In this document: in pieces, positions 12,017 through 25,120 of the stretch
Numbering within the stretch: the stretch's first letter is position 1
How the letters are laid out: each line of letters begins with the position of its first letter
Assembly (NCBI GenBank): GCA_018136815.1
Contig: CM030938.1
Span: 2,335,028 to 2,399,027 of the forward strand
Reading direction: 5' to 3'
DNA from: Isochrysis galbana
Taxonomy: Eukaryota; Haptophyta; Isochrysidales; Isochrysidaceae
Length of the DNA: 64,000 nt
Notes under the pieces: model-generated
What the model was told of the DNA's origin: nothing
The model's database searches: none
The model's input: the letters and a program-made list of their open reading frames with translations, nothing else
Position numbers and translations under genes: made by a program

Positions 12017-12317
12017 GCATTGCCTTCTCTACCTCAAGAATCGTGGCGTCTTTAGAATTGCCGAAGTGTGCCGCTATACATAGAGTGGAGTATCTCGCTA
12101 ACATTCTTCTTATGACGTGCTTATTATTGAGGGGCAATCCCTCTATGGCTTGGTCCGTTCGTACAAGTAAGGGGGGGGGGGGGGAGGCTTTGCCATGTAG
12201 CCCGCCTAATACAGTTCATCATAGTAGTATTTTATTGTTGTTTTCGATCGAAGCTCACACAAAACGAAATGCTGCGCAAGTCATGTTCGATTACTACATG
12301 TGCGCACGTTTCAATCG
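12017..12317. other. Gene-free stretch with copia scraps and a G run
   Basis: Two copia scraps of about 25-30 bp (near 12018 and 12132) and a run of about 14 G near 12171-12184 lie here. No gene is recognised. The helicase gene ends at the right border on the minus strand. Confidence 0.5.
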
Positions 12318-15674
<3,357 letters not shown>

Positions 15675-15828
15675 GGCGACGCGGCGGCTGGTCCCACACA
15701 CCCTTCCCCCACGGCGCCGCCCGACCCCTCCCCTCCGGTATCGAATCGCCTGCGATTCTTCCTCCTCGCCCCCCCTTCCCGCGCACTCCGGTGCCAGTTG
15801 GTTCCTTTCGCTGCCGACGGCCGGCGCC
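15675..15828. promoter_or_regulatory. Short divergent intergenic region, likely bidirectional promoter
   Basis: Only 154 bp separate the helicase start (15674, minus) from the likely start of the hypothetical gene (15829, plus). The stretch is C-rich with pyrimidine runs and has no TATA motif that I can see. Shared promoter use is an inference from spacing alone. Confidence 0.35.
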
Positions 15829-16461
15829 ATGCTCGACGACGCCTTCCTCGACAAGGGAGTTGCAGCCAGCGCGTCAGTGGAGCACTTGCGCAAGCGCCTT
15901 AAGAAAATATCCGACTGCCCCGGGTCTGGTGGAGAGAAGCGCGAGACCACGTCGCCGACAGGCGCAAGCTGCACGTCTAATGTGGATGTGTGGAGCAACT
16001 ACGTCTTCGAAGGGAAGACTCAGCTCCTTCCAGACAAGTATGCCCAGGGTCTCGGCGCGCCCGGGTCAGCGCGAGGTGAATCCGCGCAAGGGAAAAAGGG
16101 GAACACGCGAAAGCATCTTGCAAAGGCGTCGACGCAGAGTAAGCGAGAGAATGATTGGCAGCTGAGTCAGTCCTCCATACGCGATGTGGTGCGTAAACAG
16201 GCTGAAGTCGTAGTTGAGCCAGAATACTTCTCCACGCCTGATGACGCCGAAGCTTCAGCTGGTCCGGATCAGGATGATGCAGGGACAACCCCCGCAAAAC
16301 ACACACATCAATTCTTTGGGGGTCGCCATCGCAGTGTGCTGTCGTCGTTCGCCTTTTCACCGGCTTTGAGTAAGGAGATGCCTCGCGGGAAGGCTCCCTG
16401 TCTCAATTTTCGCTGGGGAAGCAACGCAGATACTGCTGCTGCGTTGTCTTTGGATCAGTGA
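15829..16461 (+). CDS. Hypothetical basic protein, 210 aa
   Basis: The frame is open further upstream to 15673, but the ATG at 15829 (MLDDAFLDKG) is the first one followed by protein-like composition, and it leaves a C-rich leader. It ends SLDQ-stop. The protein is hydrophilic and rich in Ser, Lys, Arg and Gln, with no membrane segment or recognised domain. It holds a short basic run (RLKKISD) near the start. No intron is needed. It is transcribed away from the helicase gene across a 154-bp gap. I do not recognise the family; a nuclear or RNA-associated role would be a guess from composition. Confidence 0.55.
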   Translation: MLDDAFLDKGVAASASVEHLRKRLKKISDCPGSGGEKRETTSPTGASCTSNVDVWSNYVFEGKTQLLPDKYAQGLGAPGSARGESAQGKKGNTRKHLAKASTQSKRENDWQLSQSSIRDVVRKQAEVVVEPEYFSTPDDAEASAGPDQDDAGTTPAKHTHQFFGGRHRSVLSSFAFSPALSKEMPRGKAPCLNFRWGSNADTAAALSLDQ

Positions 16462-17368
16462 CATCCGGTCCAGCTGTTGCGTGTTCGCATTGTTGAGAGC
16501 AACACTGACCCTGCGGAACCCGCCACTTGGGGCATGTGGTACAAAAGGTGCATCACCGCCTCAGGAAGGTGACCGTGCACATCAAAAGCCAAAGGTACCC
16601 TGTCCCTCTGTGTCTACTCCTTGGACAAGAGAACAGGGCTCCAGGCTGCATAATTGCAGGGAACCCGAAAAGATTGCACGCGCAACGAGTATGGTGGAAG
16701 AAGTTGTGGGCGCTCTCTATCTGCAACACAATGGTCCCCGAGAATACTCGCATACAAGATGGTGTGAAAGACAAAAGATCAATTACTGCGACAAATCCGA
16801 GAGCGATTCCAGGGATGGAGAGGTGTGTGAATATGCCTGGTCATCCTGCTCATGTTATTCTCCGCCGGCACTCTGAGAAATAACATGGCGGAAAGACTAG
16901 TCTTGGAGGTCAGCATCTCGTACATACTCTCACAAATACCTACATGCCTCGCAGGACTCATTGCAAGCACTCGATCGCACATCTGATGATGATTGAGAGC
17001 CCCGCTACGATTCGAGTAGAGCACACCTTCCGCCGCATATTTTTGTGATTATGATCTTGAGTTCTCTCCGGTTGTCACCGCTATTGCTGGCGGAGTCCGT
17101 TTCCTTCATCGTACAACCTCTTTAGCACTTGATGTATTGCTCCTTGATCTTGGGCCGGGCTGGAAATGTTCGTTCCGGTTCGGGGTACCGTCGTCTAGGC
17201 TTGCGACGTATGCACCCACAATTACATTTAATGAAATGAACGTCTCTCGCCCCCAAAAGTCAGTGGATGTTCAGAGTCGCAGACCTGTGAGAGTTTGTTT
17301 TCCTATATTATCTATCTTGAAGGCTTTGATATGGGGAGCATCTGCCACTTTTTGCTAGCTTGTACTGC
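16462..17368. other. Gene-free or undeciphered stretch
   Basis: No clear gene. Frames of about 80-120 codons exist on both strands (plus 16527-16883; minus 16553-16774 and 16779-17024, the minus ones rather hydrophobic). They could be exons of an unidentified minus-strand membrane protein, but I cannot link them by splice sites with confidence. Confidence 0.3.
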
Positions 17369-17770
17369 AACTATCGTTAAACCGATAGGGTCATGGAGCG
17401 CGCGCCTCTCCCCTCCTCCCCTGCCGCCCACCCCGCCGCGACGGATGATCGGGCCATGCTCGACGCCACGCAATCGAAGCGCCCGCGAGAGGGCGCCCCC
17501 CCCGACCCAAGTGCGCACGAGACACGTCCCGTGCCACCCCGGGGCAGCCGTGCACCAGCTGGACCAACATGGCCACCGTGGCCAACAACACCACACACAT
17601 CCCCCCAGCCGACAATGGGCACACTCTCAGCAAACAAAAGTCGGCACAGTGCCGTACCCCATAGGGAAAGCCGAAAGGCTGAGCCCCAACAACACCGCGG
17701 CACTAACCTCGTGCGCAAGCGCACGGGGCACAGGCCAGGCCAGTTAATACAGCTCCCCGAAGGAGGGGAT
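17369..17770 (+). mobile_element. Hairpin-headed retroposon, ORF1 fragment
   Basis: Starts AACTATCG with the hairpin CTATCGTTAAACCGATAG (17371-17388), then GGGTC and ATG at 17393. The ORF1 begins MERAPLPSSPA and carries a KRPREGAP motif. Near 17660-17730 it carries the family motif PHRES...RGTNLVRK, also found in both halves of the element at 24151-24816. The 5' end looks complete and the 3' part is lost or merges into the next repeat. No target duplication was found. Confidence 0.6.
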
Positions 17771-17779
17771 TGTCAGTCT

Positions 17780-18060
17780 GGTGCAGCAAAGTGTGCACCA
17801 GGGATAAACTTCATAATAATCTTACCGCACTCGCGGCGAATGGAACCACTACCTACACGTAGCATACTTTCTACACCCCCACTCCCCCGGCCCTTCTCCG
17901 CCCCGCCATCAGGCGGCTCCCCCCGTGCAGCCGTGCACTACCAGGGGGATTGGGGTGAAGGGCTTAGATATGGTCCGGTGGCCTGCGCCCCTTCCTCCTA
18001 TGCCTACCGGGCTGGCGGCGGCCTCAGACCCGACTTATCCTGTAAATAGGTACGGGACTT
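17780..18060 (+). repeat. Dispersed repeat, three copies in window
   Basis: A block running from CTTACCGCACNCGCGGC through GGGGTGAAGGGCTTAGATATGG to GGTGGCC recurs at about 41309-41520 on the same strand. Part of it recurs on the opposite strand at about 48305-48395. It is C-rich with several CCCCC tracts. No coding potential is recognised. Confidence 0.6.
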
Positions 18061-18099
18061 ACCTATTTTTCGGTGAGCGGAGCTCTCGCTCCGCCCACC

Positions 18100-18970
18100 C
18101 CCCTTCTCCGCGCTCTCTCTCCCCTCTCCTGCAGGCACGCGCGATGGCGCGCCTGCGACAGGCCTGCAGCTGCCCTTGGCGACCCCTGGAGGCTCCTTGA
18201 GGCCAGCTCAGGGGGCAGAGGAGGCTGTGACTGGGCCCTGGCCTCCCCTGCCTCTCCCTCGCTGGCGCTCCTGAGCCTCTGGCCTCTGGGGCCCCCAATG
18301 TGCACCTGTCTGCCTGTCGACCAGGGGGGAGGGGGGAGGGGGGGGGGAGCGATGGGCTGGCCACGACAGGCCAGGGAGCGCGAGGCAGGCAAGCTTGCCA
18401 GTGACAGAGTGGGTCAGTAGGGCAGTCTCCTCCTGGCCTCCTAGCAAGCTATCAGGCATGCCAGGAGGATGGGTGGTTCCTCCCCCGCGAACGGCCCAAG
18501 CGGGCATGGGTAGGCAACCTAAGAAAAGGATAGATATAGGCGACTTTAGAGCCGTATTTCACATAAGCGGCAAAGGTGGACTCAAACCCAGCGAGGAGCT
18601 AGCCGAGCTAGCCACAAAGCTGAGGATCGCACACGCTGTCCAAGCGTCGGAGGTATGTGGCGAAGAAGACGACTAAAGCACCGATACAGTCAGCAAGGTA
18701 GGACGTAGGACACCACTAGAGGCAATGCGACCTAGACGAGACCCAACCACCCGAACACAGCCGAGAGGACGCTACACATGAGAGAGATAGACCGAAAGGC
18801 CTGCCCGGACCCCGGACCCCACGCTCCAAACCAGACCTCAGGTAGTGCACCGAGGTCGGACCCCGGAAACCGAAGAAAAAGGAAAGAAGGGGGGCAGGGG
18901 AGGAGGTGGAGGGAGGGGAGATAAGGGCGGTGGAAATAGAGCGGGAGAGTCCTGTAGACGGTAAGTCTGA
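18100..18970 (+). repeat. LINE-type 3' region with short conserved frame
   Basis: The segment shares long similarity with 50880-51690: the GGGCTGGCCACGACAGGCCAG stretch, GTGGGTGGTTCCTCCCCC, then a short frame containing GMGRQPKKRID (about 18506-18676). It ends with a tail reading GGTAGTGCACC...ACCCCGGA.ACCGAAGAAAAAGGA. The same protein motif follows a LINE C-terminus at 37394-37560 (minus), so this is probably the 3' end of that non-LTR family or a short element sharing it. Confidence 0.6.
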
Positions 18971-19483
18971 ACTCCTCGGACTTCGCTCTTTCGCTGACGT
19001 CAGCGCGCGCCACTGGCGCCCTCTCCGCCAGCGACCGAGCCCTCGCCTCTGGAGAACAGGCCACGCACGGCCGCTCCGCTCGCGCCCCACAAGCACGAGC
19101 TCCGCCATGTGCATATTTTGGCCTACCCGTAGCCTACAGCCTACCCCCTCCGATATGAACATGAAAGCGGCAAAGCGGCGCGAGGTCCGAGCGTCGCGGT
19201 GGCGCGGCGGGCGCGAGCAATATATCATAAAGACTTTGGTAGCGGCGCGGGGTGCGGGGGAATCGCGAGCGGTGCTCGGCCCGCGCGTGCGGGCGCGCGG
19301 GGGGAGTTTCGTTCGTGATTAGCGGTCGCTGAGAACGCGAGCATTGCGCTTAGGATCCCTCCGCGGTATCGCTCTAGTTGGTTCGCGCCATCCGACACGC
19401 TCTAGAGAGCCGAGCGCCACGAGGGGAGCGGGGTGGAGGAGGCTAGTCCCCACGCGAGGAGGGTGCACACGCCGCCCGAGAGG
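18971..19483. other. Intergenic stretch upstream of the large plus-strand gene
   Basis: GC-rich sequence with no gene recognised. The reading frame of the following gene is open back to 19433, but the first ATG is at 19484. Any promoter should lie here; no TATA box is obvious. Confidence 0.35.
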
Positions 19484-22400
19484 ATGGTCGTCAGCTGTAT
19501 CGGGCGAGGTCGGGGTCATGGACGCGGGCGTGGCGCGAAGGGTCGAATCATGGAGGCCGCGAAGACGAGGCATGCCCCTAGGCGAATCATCTCTCTTCTC
19601 AAGCGAAACTCGTACGCGGCGACACAGCAAGAGGCACCGGAGACAGCGACCAAATTTGAGAACGAGAAGCGGCGCCTGCAGGATGCCATGTGTGCACAAC
19701 TTAATTCCGCCCGTCTACACTCGTTTGTGAGCAGTGAAGCAGGCTCCACTGATGGAGCAAGCCTGAGGACAGAAGAGATTGAGGACTCGGGAGAGGACGT
19801 TCTTGCCAGAAGATCTTCTGCCTTTGCAGAGACACCAGGATGTGGAGCTGAGGGTGGGTCTGCGCGATTAGAGGATTCCTTTCTCCCGTTGGATCCAGAG
19901 CAAATTTCAGAATGGACACCACGTTGGGCAGCCGGCAGTTCTTCAGCTCCGCAATCGCATCCTGAAGGCACTCTCACCATGAATACAACGACTCAAGGCT
20001 TTTTGCCCCCCCCGTCTTTTGATGCTCCTCCTACGGCGGCGGCTCTTGTAACGGCGGTTCCTATTCACCCGTCTCAATTTGCTGCAGATGGCAAGTTCCT
20101 CCATGCAAGTTCGCTGGCCATTGCGTTTGCCTGGCCTGTTGAATCTGTACTGCCCGTTGGTCAGGTGCCTCAAAATACCATGCCTGAAAGAAATGCCCAA
20201 ATTACCAAGCATAAGCGGGTGTCACCAGTAATAAAGCGTGACAAGCCGGCGCCCAACGCTCGCATTTACAAGAAGAAGTCAAAGGCTCGGGACCATCCCT
20301 ACAGTATGGTAACGCGCAGTAATCGCATCGGTGCACACTGCGACCATTCTATAGACACTGTCTATTTTGCCTTGGATGCAGCAGGGCGGATATCCGATCT
20401 TCAAATGGCCACGGCGCAGTCATTGTCACTGCCAGATAAGGCACTAACTCTTGCTCTTTCTCATGACGATATTTCTAGTCCCGGTCGACCGCTAGCCACG
20501 AGGCTACAAATCATGGAACAATTAGGCGGCCGTGCGAAAGAGAAGATGTGCGGCTGCAATGATGACTGTACTTGCCAAGATCCCAAGATACAATCGGCCG
20601 ACTTAATGGAGGGCCACGCGCCGCGAGGCTTCGGACGTCCTGATAACGATCATTCCTCAAGTTTACACCTAAGCCGTCAAATCTCCTCGCACGAATTTAT
20701 GAACACCTATGATCAAGATTTAGAGAAGCGAGTAAGAAACGCCCATTTGCAACTGGAGCTTGGGAATTGGGATATGAATGCTGTTCTTGCTCTGCAGACG
20801 GAAACAGCTGAGCCTGAGTGCGACGAGCCATCTTGGGCCTGTTTTCTTGGGGAGGCTAACAGCAATCTCAGGTGCGACGATGCAGCTAGTGACACTCAAA
20901 TGGCTGTGTCAGCTCGAGATGATGCAGATGATGCGGCAGCATCGGTTTTTGATGAAGTGAGTTTATGTTCCGAAGTCCATTTGTTTGCCGATGGGGTGCT
21001 CTTTGGCGCAGAGTCAAGGAGCAGCAAGAAGGCATCTTGCTGCAGTCCGAGGGCAGGGTCGGACTCTTCGGTCGCTTCCGGTCATTTCGTATCCGCTCCC
21101 GGTGAAGATATTGTAGATGCTCACGGTCCGATAACTAGCTTGCAAGGTGCCAAGGATGTTGCACGTACCGCCGATCATACGTGTAGTGGTTTTGAGAATT
21201 GTGTTCGATCAGCAACTGCGAAACCAAGAACTCTGAAGCACACGGCAACTTCCAATTGGTGCGCCGCTGGTAAGCCTGACACCGTTGCGGCACCACACGA
21301 GCCTGACGGTGCGCTGTGTGAGAATACAAGAGATGCCACCTACTGTGTGCTTGGCGCTAAACCGCAAGCATCCACGCGAACGAAGCCAAGCAACAATTTG
21401 AAGCGTGCATCGCTAAATCGTGTGGCGCCTGGCACACAAGCGAATGCTCACGAGGCTGCGATGGCCTCGGATGGAGGCACTGCCGATGTGCCCGACACTG
21501 TTGCATCATTCCACGATCCGGACGACGCGGCTCCAAAGGATACACAAAATGCCATCTGTGCGGTTGACATCAAACCACAGGAATCCGCCCGAGCAATCCC
21601 TCGGAAGAAGTTGAAGAAAGTACGCACAGCAGGCCGGAATCGCAATTGGACTGGAATTGCAAATCATCAATCAGGAAGGGCGGTGAAAGCAAGCATCGCA
21701 CAGGTAAAGCCTGTGCACTCCGGCATTTGCCGTTTGGTGACGACCTCAGTCCCGTCGCCATTTACTCGATTTCAGTATCCCGTTGACTCGGAGTTTCGAT
21801 CGGGCAGCGGTTCATACGTGATCCGCCTCCACATGCCAGCTTTTGGTTCGCCCACGCCGCCTGCCGAGCATACGCCTCCTGTGGTATGTGATGCGTTGGC
21901 AAAGGGTACATCTAACACACAGCCTATGGACTCAAGAAAGTCCTCCTCCGTCAAATTTAAACGTATTCGGATCGTCGAGAGAGTTGCAAAGACTGGTCCC
22001 AGCATAGGGCGTGTCCTGCGCACCGCAAATGAACCTTTGAGGATGAAAAGCACAGCGGGCACAGCGTGTCCTATCCCATCGAGTGACTCAGCGCCCGCTG
22101 CTAGCGCCGTTTCGTCATCGGATGCGCGGGTAGTTGAGACGAGGACAAGGGGCATCACGACTTCTACAACAGCAATTTCAGTTTCGGAAAGTGCACGAGA
22201 AGACATGGCAAATCATGTGCTCCGTGCTTGTGACTCAGCGTGTGACTCAAGGGTAAACATCCCCATGCCTCATGGTATGTCTCCACTCGCCCCAAAATCA
22301 TCATCCGCGCCACCCGAAGATAGTGTGCATCATAAATCAAAGAGCATACAAAAGAGGAACCACCCCCGCAAGCATCACGGCCACCATGGGTCATACTCGC

Positions 22401-23356
22401 TTGCTGTGAACGTCGACACAAAAGCAAACGACTCATTCCACGACGTACACGGAGAGAACTTTCTTTCAGAGGACAACCTCGCCCTTTTCCCGCAAGAAAC
22501 ATTCGACCCGGATTTTTGCTCCGATATCCTGTCCATTTGGGGAATGGATGGCTGCCTTGCCGATGATGAATTGGAGCTCAGCGCTTCAATGCAGCCCAAG
22601 CACATATGTGGCGAAGATGTAGAGGTGATGGATCATGGGTGGACCACACACGAGAGTAGTGATGAAGGGCAGCGGGTGACAGTCTCAATTGGCAACCGTT
22701 GTGTCGTTGCCGTGACAGACATCGCTCTTGACGGCCTTGCGCCAACCGATGAGACGGTGCCAATTTCACCATCGGGCAAGAACGAGTCTTCACGGGTTTC
22801 GCTAGAGGAGCAACCGCAATTGGTGCCTTGTATAGGCGATGAACTTTTGGAACGAGTTGGATCTAGTCCTTCCCTGGGCTTAGGAACGACATCTTGCGGA
22901 TCAAATGTGAATTGCAATGAACGGACTCCTGACGCTCGTGTTGTTGCGTCGCAGCACTTGAGTGTCAGCGAATCGACTTCGATGGGGCATGCACATTTCC
23001 AAAGGTGTGGGACGCCAAGAGGACCTAATGATGACGATGGCGGTGTCACATACTGTCCGACATATGCGCGTGAGCACGGAAGCCAACGTGGAAGCAAATT
23101 GCGGGCAGCTTCCGAGCCTCCTTTCAGTCTTGAGGGTTGCGAAGCCTTGGTTACTCATGGGGAGATTGTGGATTCCATAATCATTGTCGGGTCTATCCCG
23201 AAGCCATGCAAGGAAGCGGCCAAGGAAGCAACATCTGCTCCATCTTGTCAAGTATCGAAGAGTGGCGTATTCGGCAAAAAGCGCGTTGGCCTACGCCAGG
23301 GCCCTTCACCAAATGTAAAGAACAATGAGTTTGAGGGCAAGGAAGGCCTCACGTGA
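19484..23356 (+). CDS. Large uninterrupted hypothetical protein, 1290 aa
   Basis: A single open frame of nearly 3.9 kb with no intron, unusual beside its intron-bearing neighbours. ATG 19484 (MVVSCIGRG) is the first in frame; 19550 (MEAAKTRH) is an alternative. The N-terminus has a GRGRGHGRGRG run, often seen in RNA- or DNA-binding proteins. A cysteine cluster CGCNDDCTC lies near residue 356. Residues of about 600-642 and 671-714 are a degenerate internal duplication (DTVAAPHEPD... and DTVASFHDPD..., both ending in a basic LK(R/K) run). The rest is hydrophilic and low in order. There is no membrane segment or domain I recognise. The length and codon regularity make it a real gene; its function is unknown. 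Confidence 0.75.
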   Translation: MVVSCIGRGRGHGRGRGAKGRIMEAAKTRHAPRRIISLLKRNSYAATQQEAPETATKFENEKRRLQDAMCAQLNSARLHSFVSSEAGSTDGASLRTEEIEDSGEDVLARRSSAFAETPGCGAEGGSARLEDSFLPLDPEQISEWTPRWAAGSSSAPQSHPEGTLTMNTTTQGFLPPPSFDAPPTAAALVTAVPIHPSQFAADGKFLHASSLAIAFAWPVESVLPVGQVPQNTMPERNAQITKHKRVSPVIKRDKPAPNARIYKKKSKARDHPYSMVTRSNRIGAHCDHSIDTVYFALDAAGRISDLQMATAQSLSLPDKALTLALSHDDISSPGRPLATRLQIMEQLGGRAKEKMCGCNDDCTCQDPKIQSADLMEGHAPRGFGRPDNDHSSSLHLSRQISSHEFMNTYDQDLEKRVRNAHLQLELGNWDMNAVLALQTETAEPECDEPSWACFLGEANSNLRCDDAASDTQMAVSARDDADDAAASVFDEVSLCSEVHLFADGVLFGAESRSSKKASCCSPRAGSDSSVASGHFVSAPGEDIVDAHGPITSLQGAKDVARTADHTCSGFENCVRSATAKPRTLKHTATSNWCAAGKPDTVAAPHEPDGALCENTRDATYCVLGAKPQASTRTKPSNNLKRASLNRVAPGTQANAHEAAMASDGGTADVPDTVASFHDPDDAAPKDTQNAICAVDIKPQESARAIPRKKLKKVRTAGRNRNWTGIANHQSGRAVKASIAQVKPVHSGICRLVTTSVPSPFTRFQYPVDSEFRSGSGSYVIRLHMPAFGSPTPPAEHTPPVVCDALAKGTSNTQPMDSRKSSSVKFKRIRIVERVAKTGPSIGRVLRTANEPLRMKSTAGTACPIPSSDSAPAASAVSSSDARVVETRTRGITTSTTAISVSESAREDMANHVLRACDSACDSRVNIPMPHGMSPLAPKSSSAPPEDSVHHKSKSIQKRNHPRKHHGHHGSYSLAVNVDTKANDSFHDVHGENFLSEDNLALFPQETFDPDFCSDILSIWGMDGCLADDELELSASMQPKHICGEDVEVMDHGWTTHESSDEGQRVTVSIGNRCVVAVTDIALDGLAPTDETVPISPSGKNESSRVSLEEQPQLVPCIGDELLERVGSSPSLGLGTTSCGSNVNCNERTPDARVVASQHLSVSESTSMGHAHFQRCGTPRGPNDDDGGVTYCPTYAREHGSQRGSKLRAASEPPFSLEGCEALVTHGEIVDSIIIVGSIPKPCKEAAKEATSAPSCQVSKSGVFGKKRVGLRQGPSPNVKNNEFEGKEGLT

Positions 23357-23450
23357 CTGAGGTTGCACATGAGCATCAACGGACCCCTTTTGTACTCCAT
23401 GTACGTATTCCTCCAGTGGTACACTATTGACTATTGTCAACCATTTCTCA

Positions 23451-24100
23451 TTTGTGTGTGGGCTATCAACTAAGTTTATACTTGGACACGATGGAGCGCG
23501 CCGGCGCGACTCCCCCCTCTTTCGGGCCACCCGCCGAGGGCGGCCCCCACGCCCACATGGACCTGTCGCTCGCGAAGCGGCCGCGTCCGCCCTCAGAGGC
23601 CGAGCAGGTGCGCGCGACCCAGGTCGCGTCACACGGCCCGTGGCCTCGGCCACAACACACACAGCAGCCATGCTGGCCCTCCCCATGGGGGGCAGCAGAC
23701 TGCAGACCTCAGAAGGACAGCATCAGGCAAGAGGGACTCGCACTCCACAGGGCATGCCTTATGGCAGAGGCCCCTCCCACCCTGGCAAGGGCCGCACCGC
23801 CTCGGCGGCGCGGCCCGTGGCCGGGTGGCCCTTATGGGCACAACATCTTGACATCCTATCCGACACAAGCAAGCTCCACACACCTCTGGCCACACAGAGA
23901 CAGAACGCCAGCCGCTGCACACAACACGGGACCCCCTGGATAGCTTGTGCTCCTGTCTCTCCACCCTCACCAACCCACGACGCAACTGACTCCTACCCCC
24001 CCTGAACCTGACCTGCAGGACCAAGACTCAGAGAACGAAGATCAACAAGCTGACACAGACGTGTGAACTATAAAAGGTTTTTTTTTGTGTGTGGGCTATC
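23451..24100 (+). mobile_element. Complete small retroposon with 17-bp target duplication
   Basis: The 17-bp direct repeat TTTGTGTGTGGGCTATC occurs at 23451-23467 and 24084-24100 and brackets an insert at 23468-24083. The insert begins AACTAAGTTTATACTTGG, a 5' hairpin, followed within 6 bp by ATG at 23491. It ends ACTATAAAAGG plus a T run. A long variable-length target duplication is the mark of target-primed (non-LTR) insertion. The element is about 616 bp and lacks any reverse transcriptase, so it must use another element's enzyme. Confidence 0.8.
23491..23943 (+). CDS. ORF1-like frame of the small retroposon, 150 aa
   Basis: Begins MERAGATPPSFG directly after the 5' hairpin and includes the basic KRPRPPS motif that also occurs, as KRPREGAP, in the ORF1 frames at 17393 and 24175. 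It is rich in Pro, Ala, Arg and His, with no zinc finger or coiled coil that I can see. The family's other copies share only the first 60 or so residues with it. It is likely a nucleic-acid-binding ORF1 remnant; whether it is translated is unknown. Confidence 0.4.
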   Translation: MERAGATPPSFGPPAEGGPHAHMDLSLAKRPRPPSEAEQVRATQVASHGPWPRPQHTQQPCWPSPWGAADCRPQKDSIRQEGLALHRACLMAEAPPTLARAAPPRRRGPWPGGPYGHNILTSYPTQASSTHLWPHRDRTPAAAHNTGPPG

Positions 24101-24150
24101 CTGTCGCCAGCATGTATATGTATATTGCTATACGACACACAGGATTTCCT

Positions 24151-24816
24151 AACTATCGTTAAAACGATAGGGTCATGGAGCGCGCGCCGCTCCCCTCCCC
24201 TCCCACCGTCACCCCCGCCGCGCCGGACGACCAGGCAATGTTGGACGCCGCGCAACTGAAGCGCCCGCGAGAGGGCGCCCCACTGACCCAGGTGCGCACG
24301 AGGCTCGCCCCGTGCCGACCCCGGAAAGCCAAGAACCAGCAGGCTCACCATGGCCAGCATGGCCCACACAATCCTCACCTCCTCCCAGCCAGCAATGGCC
24401 AGCCACCGTACGAACCAAGTCGGCTTCAAGCCGCACCCCATAGGGAAAGCCTCACGGCTGGGCCCCTACGCCTCGTGCTTGCGCACGAGGTCAGTGCCAC
24501 GGCGTTGTAGGGGCCCAGCCCGGAGGCTTTCCCTATGGGAGATTGAGCTTTGCGGCTCTGGGTGTGCATGGGCTTGGCTGTGCTGGTTATGTTGTGCTGG
24601 CATGTTGTGTGATGTTGTGGTGTGTGCTGTCTGTGTGGCTCTGGGGCCTCGGCTCGGGCCATGGCTCGCGGGTACCTGGGTTGGCATGGCCCTGGCTGGA
24701 GGTCGCTGCGGCTGCGTGGCGTCGGCCATCACTTGGTCGGCCGGCGCGGTGGGGTGGGCGGAGAGAGAGGAGGGGAGCGTGGCGCGCTCCATGACCCTAT
24801 CGTTATAACGATAGTT
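24151..24816. mobile_element. Foldback element: two hairpin-headed 5' ends facing outward
   Basis: The left end is AACTATCGTTAAAACGATAG then GGTCATGGAGCGCGC. The right end is the mirror image, with hairpin CTATCGTTATAACGATAG at 24797-24814 and ATG at 24792 on the minus strand. Each half starts its own ORF1: plus MERAPLPSPPT from 24175 and minus MERATLPSSLS from 24792. The arms meet near 24480-24535, where CCCATAGGGAAAGCCTC and its complement face each other around a small palindrome. The halves differ in sequence, so this is not a recent exact duplication. No clear target duplication was found. Confidence 0.6.
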
Positions 24817-25120
24817 GCCGGGATTGCATGGGAAAATCACGGAAGGGATCCCGGATCCCGGCTGCACGCGGGCGCGAAGAGAAAGGGAAGAGGAGAGAGC
24901 GGGGCGCCGAGAGGGGAGACACGTTCTAAGAATAGAAGGTGTCGCATGGCATGGAGAGCGCTCGGGCGCTCCCCCCAACGCAACACTGAGTGAGTGACCG
25001 GCCTAGGCTTGGCAAGCGAAGGAACATAAAAGTCGGACGGGGACATGAAAACACAACAAGTTTGTAGCAATTTGCTATTGAGTGGGATAGTCCTAGGAGC
25101 AGCTGACGTTTCTCTAGTGC
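24817..25120. other. Gene-free stretch
   Basis: Purine-rich sequence with GGATCCCGGATCCCGG near 24847-24862. No gene or recognisable repeat was seen. Confidence 0.3.

Noticed and set aside
24466-24978. 170-codon minus-strand frame as a host gene
   Set aside because: It starts upstream of the retroposon head, and the conserved part begins at the MERA start at 24792; it belongs to the foldback element.
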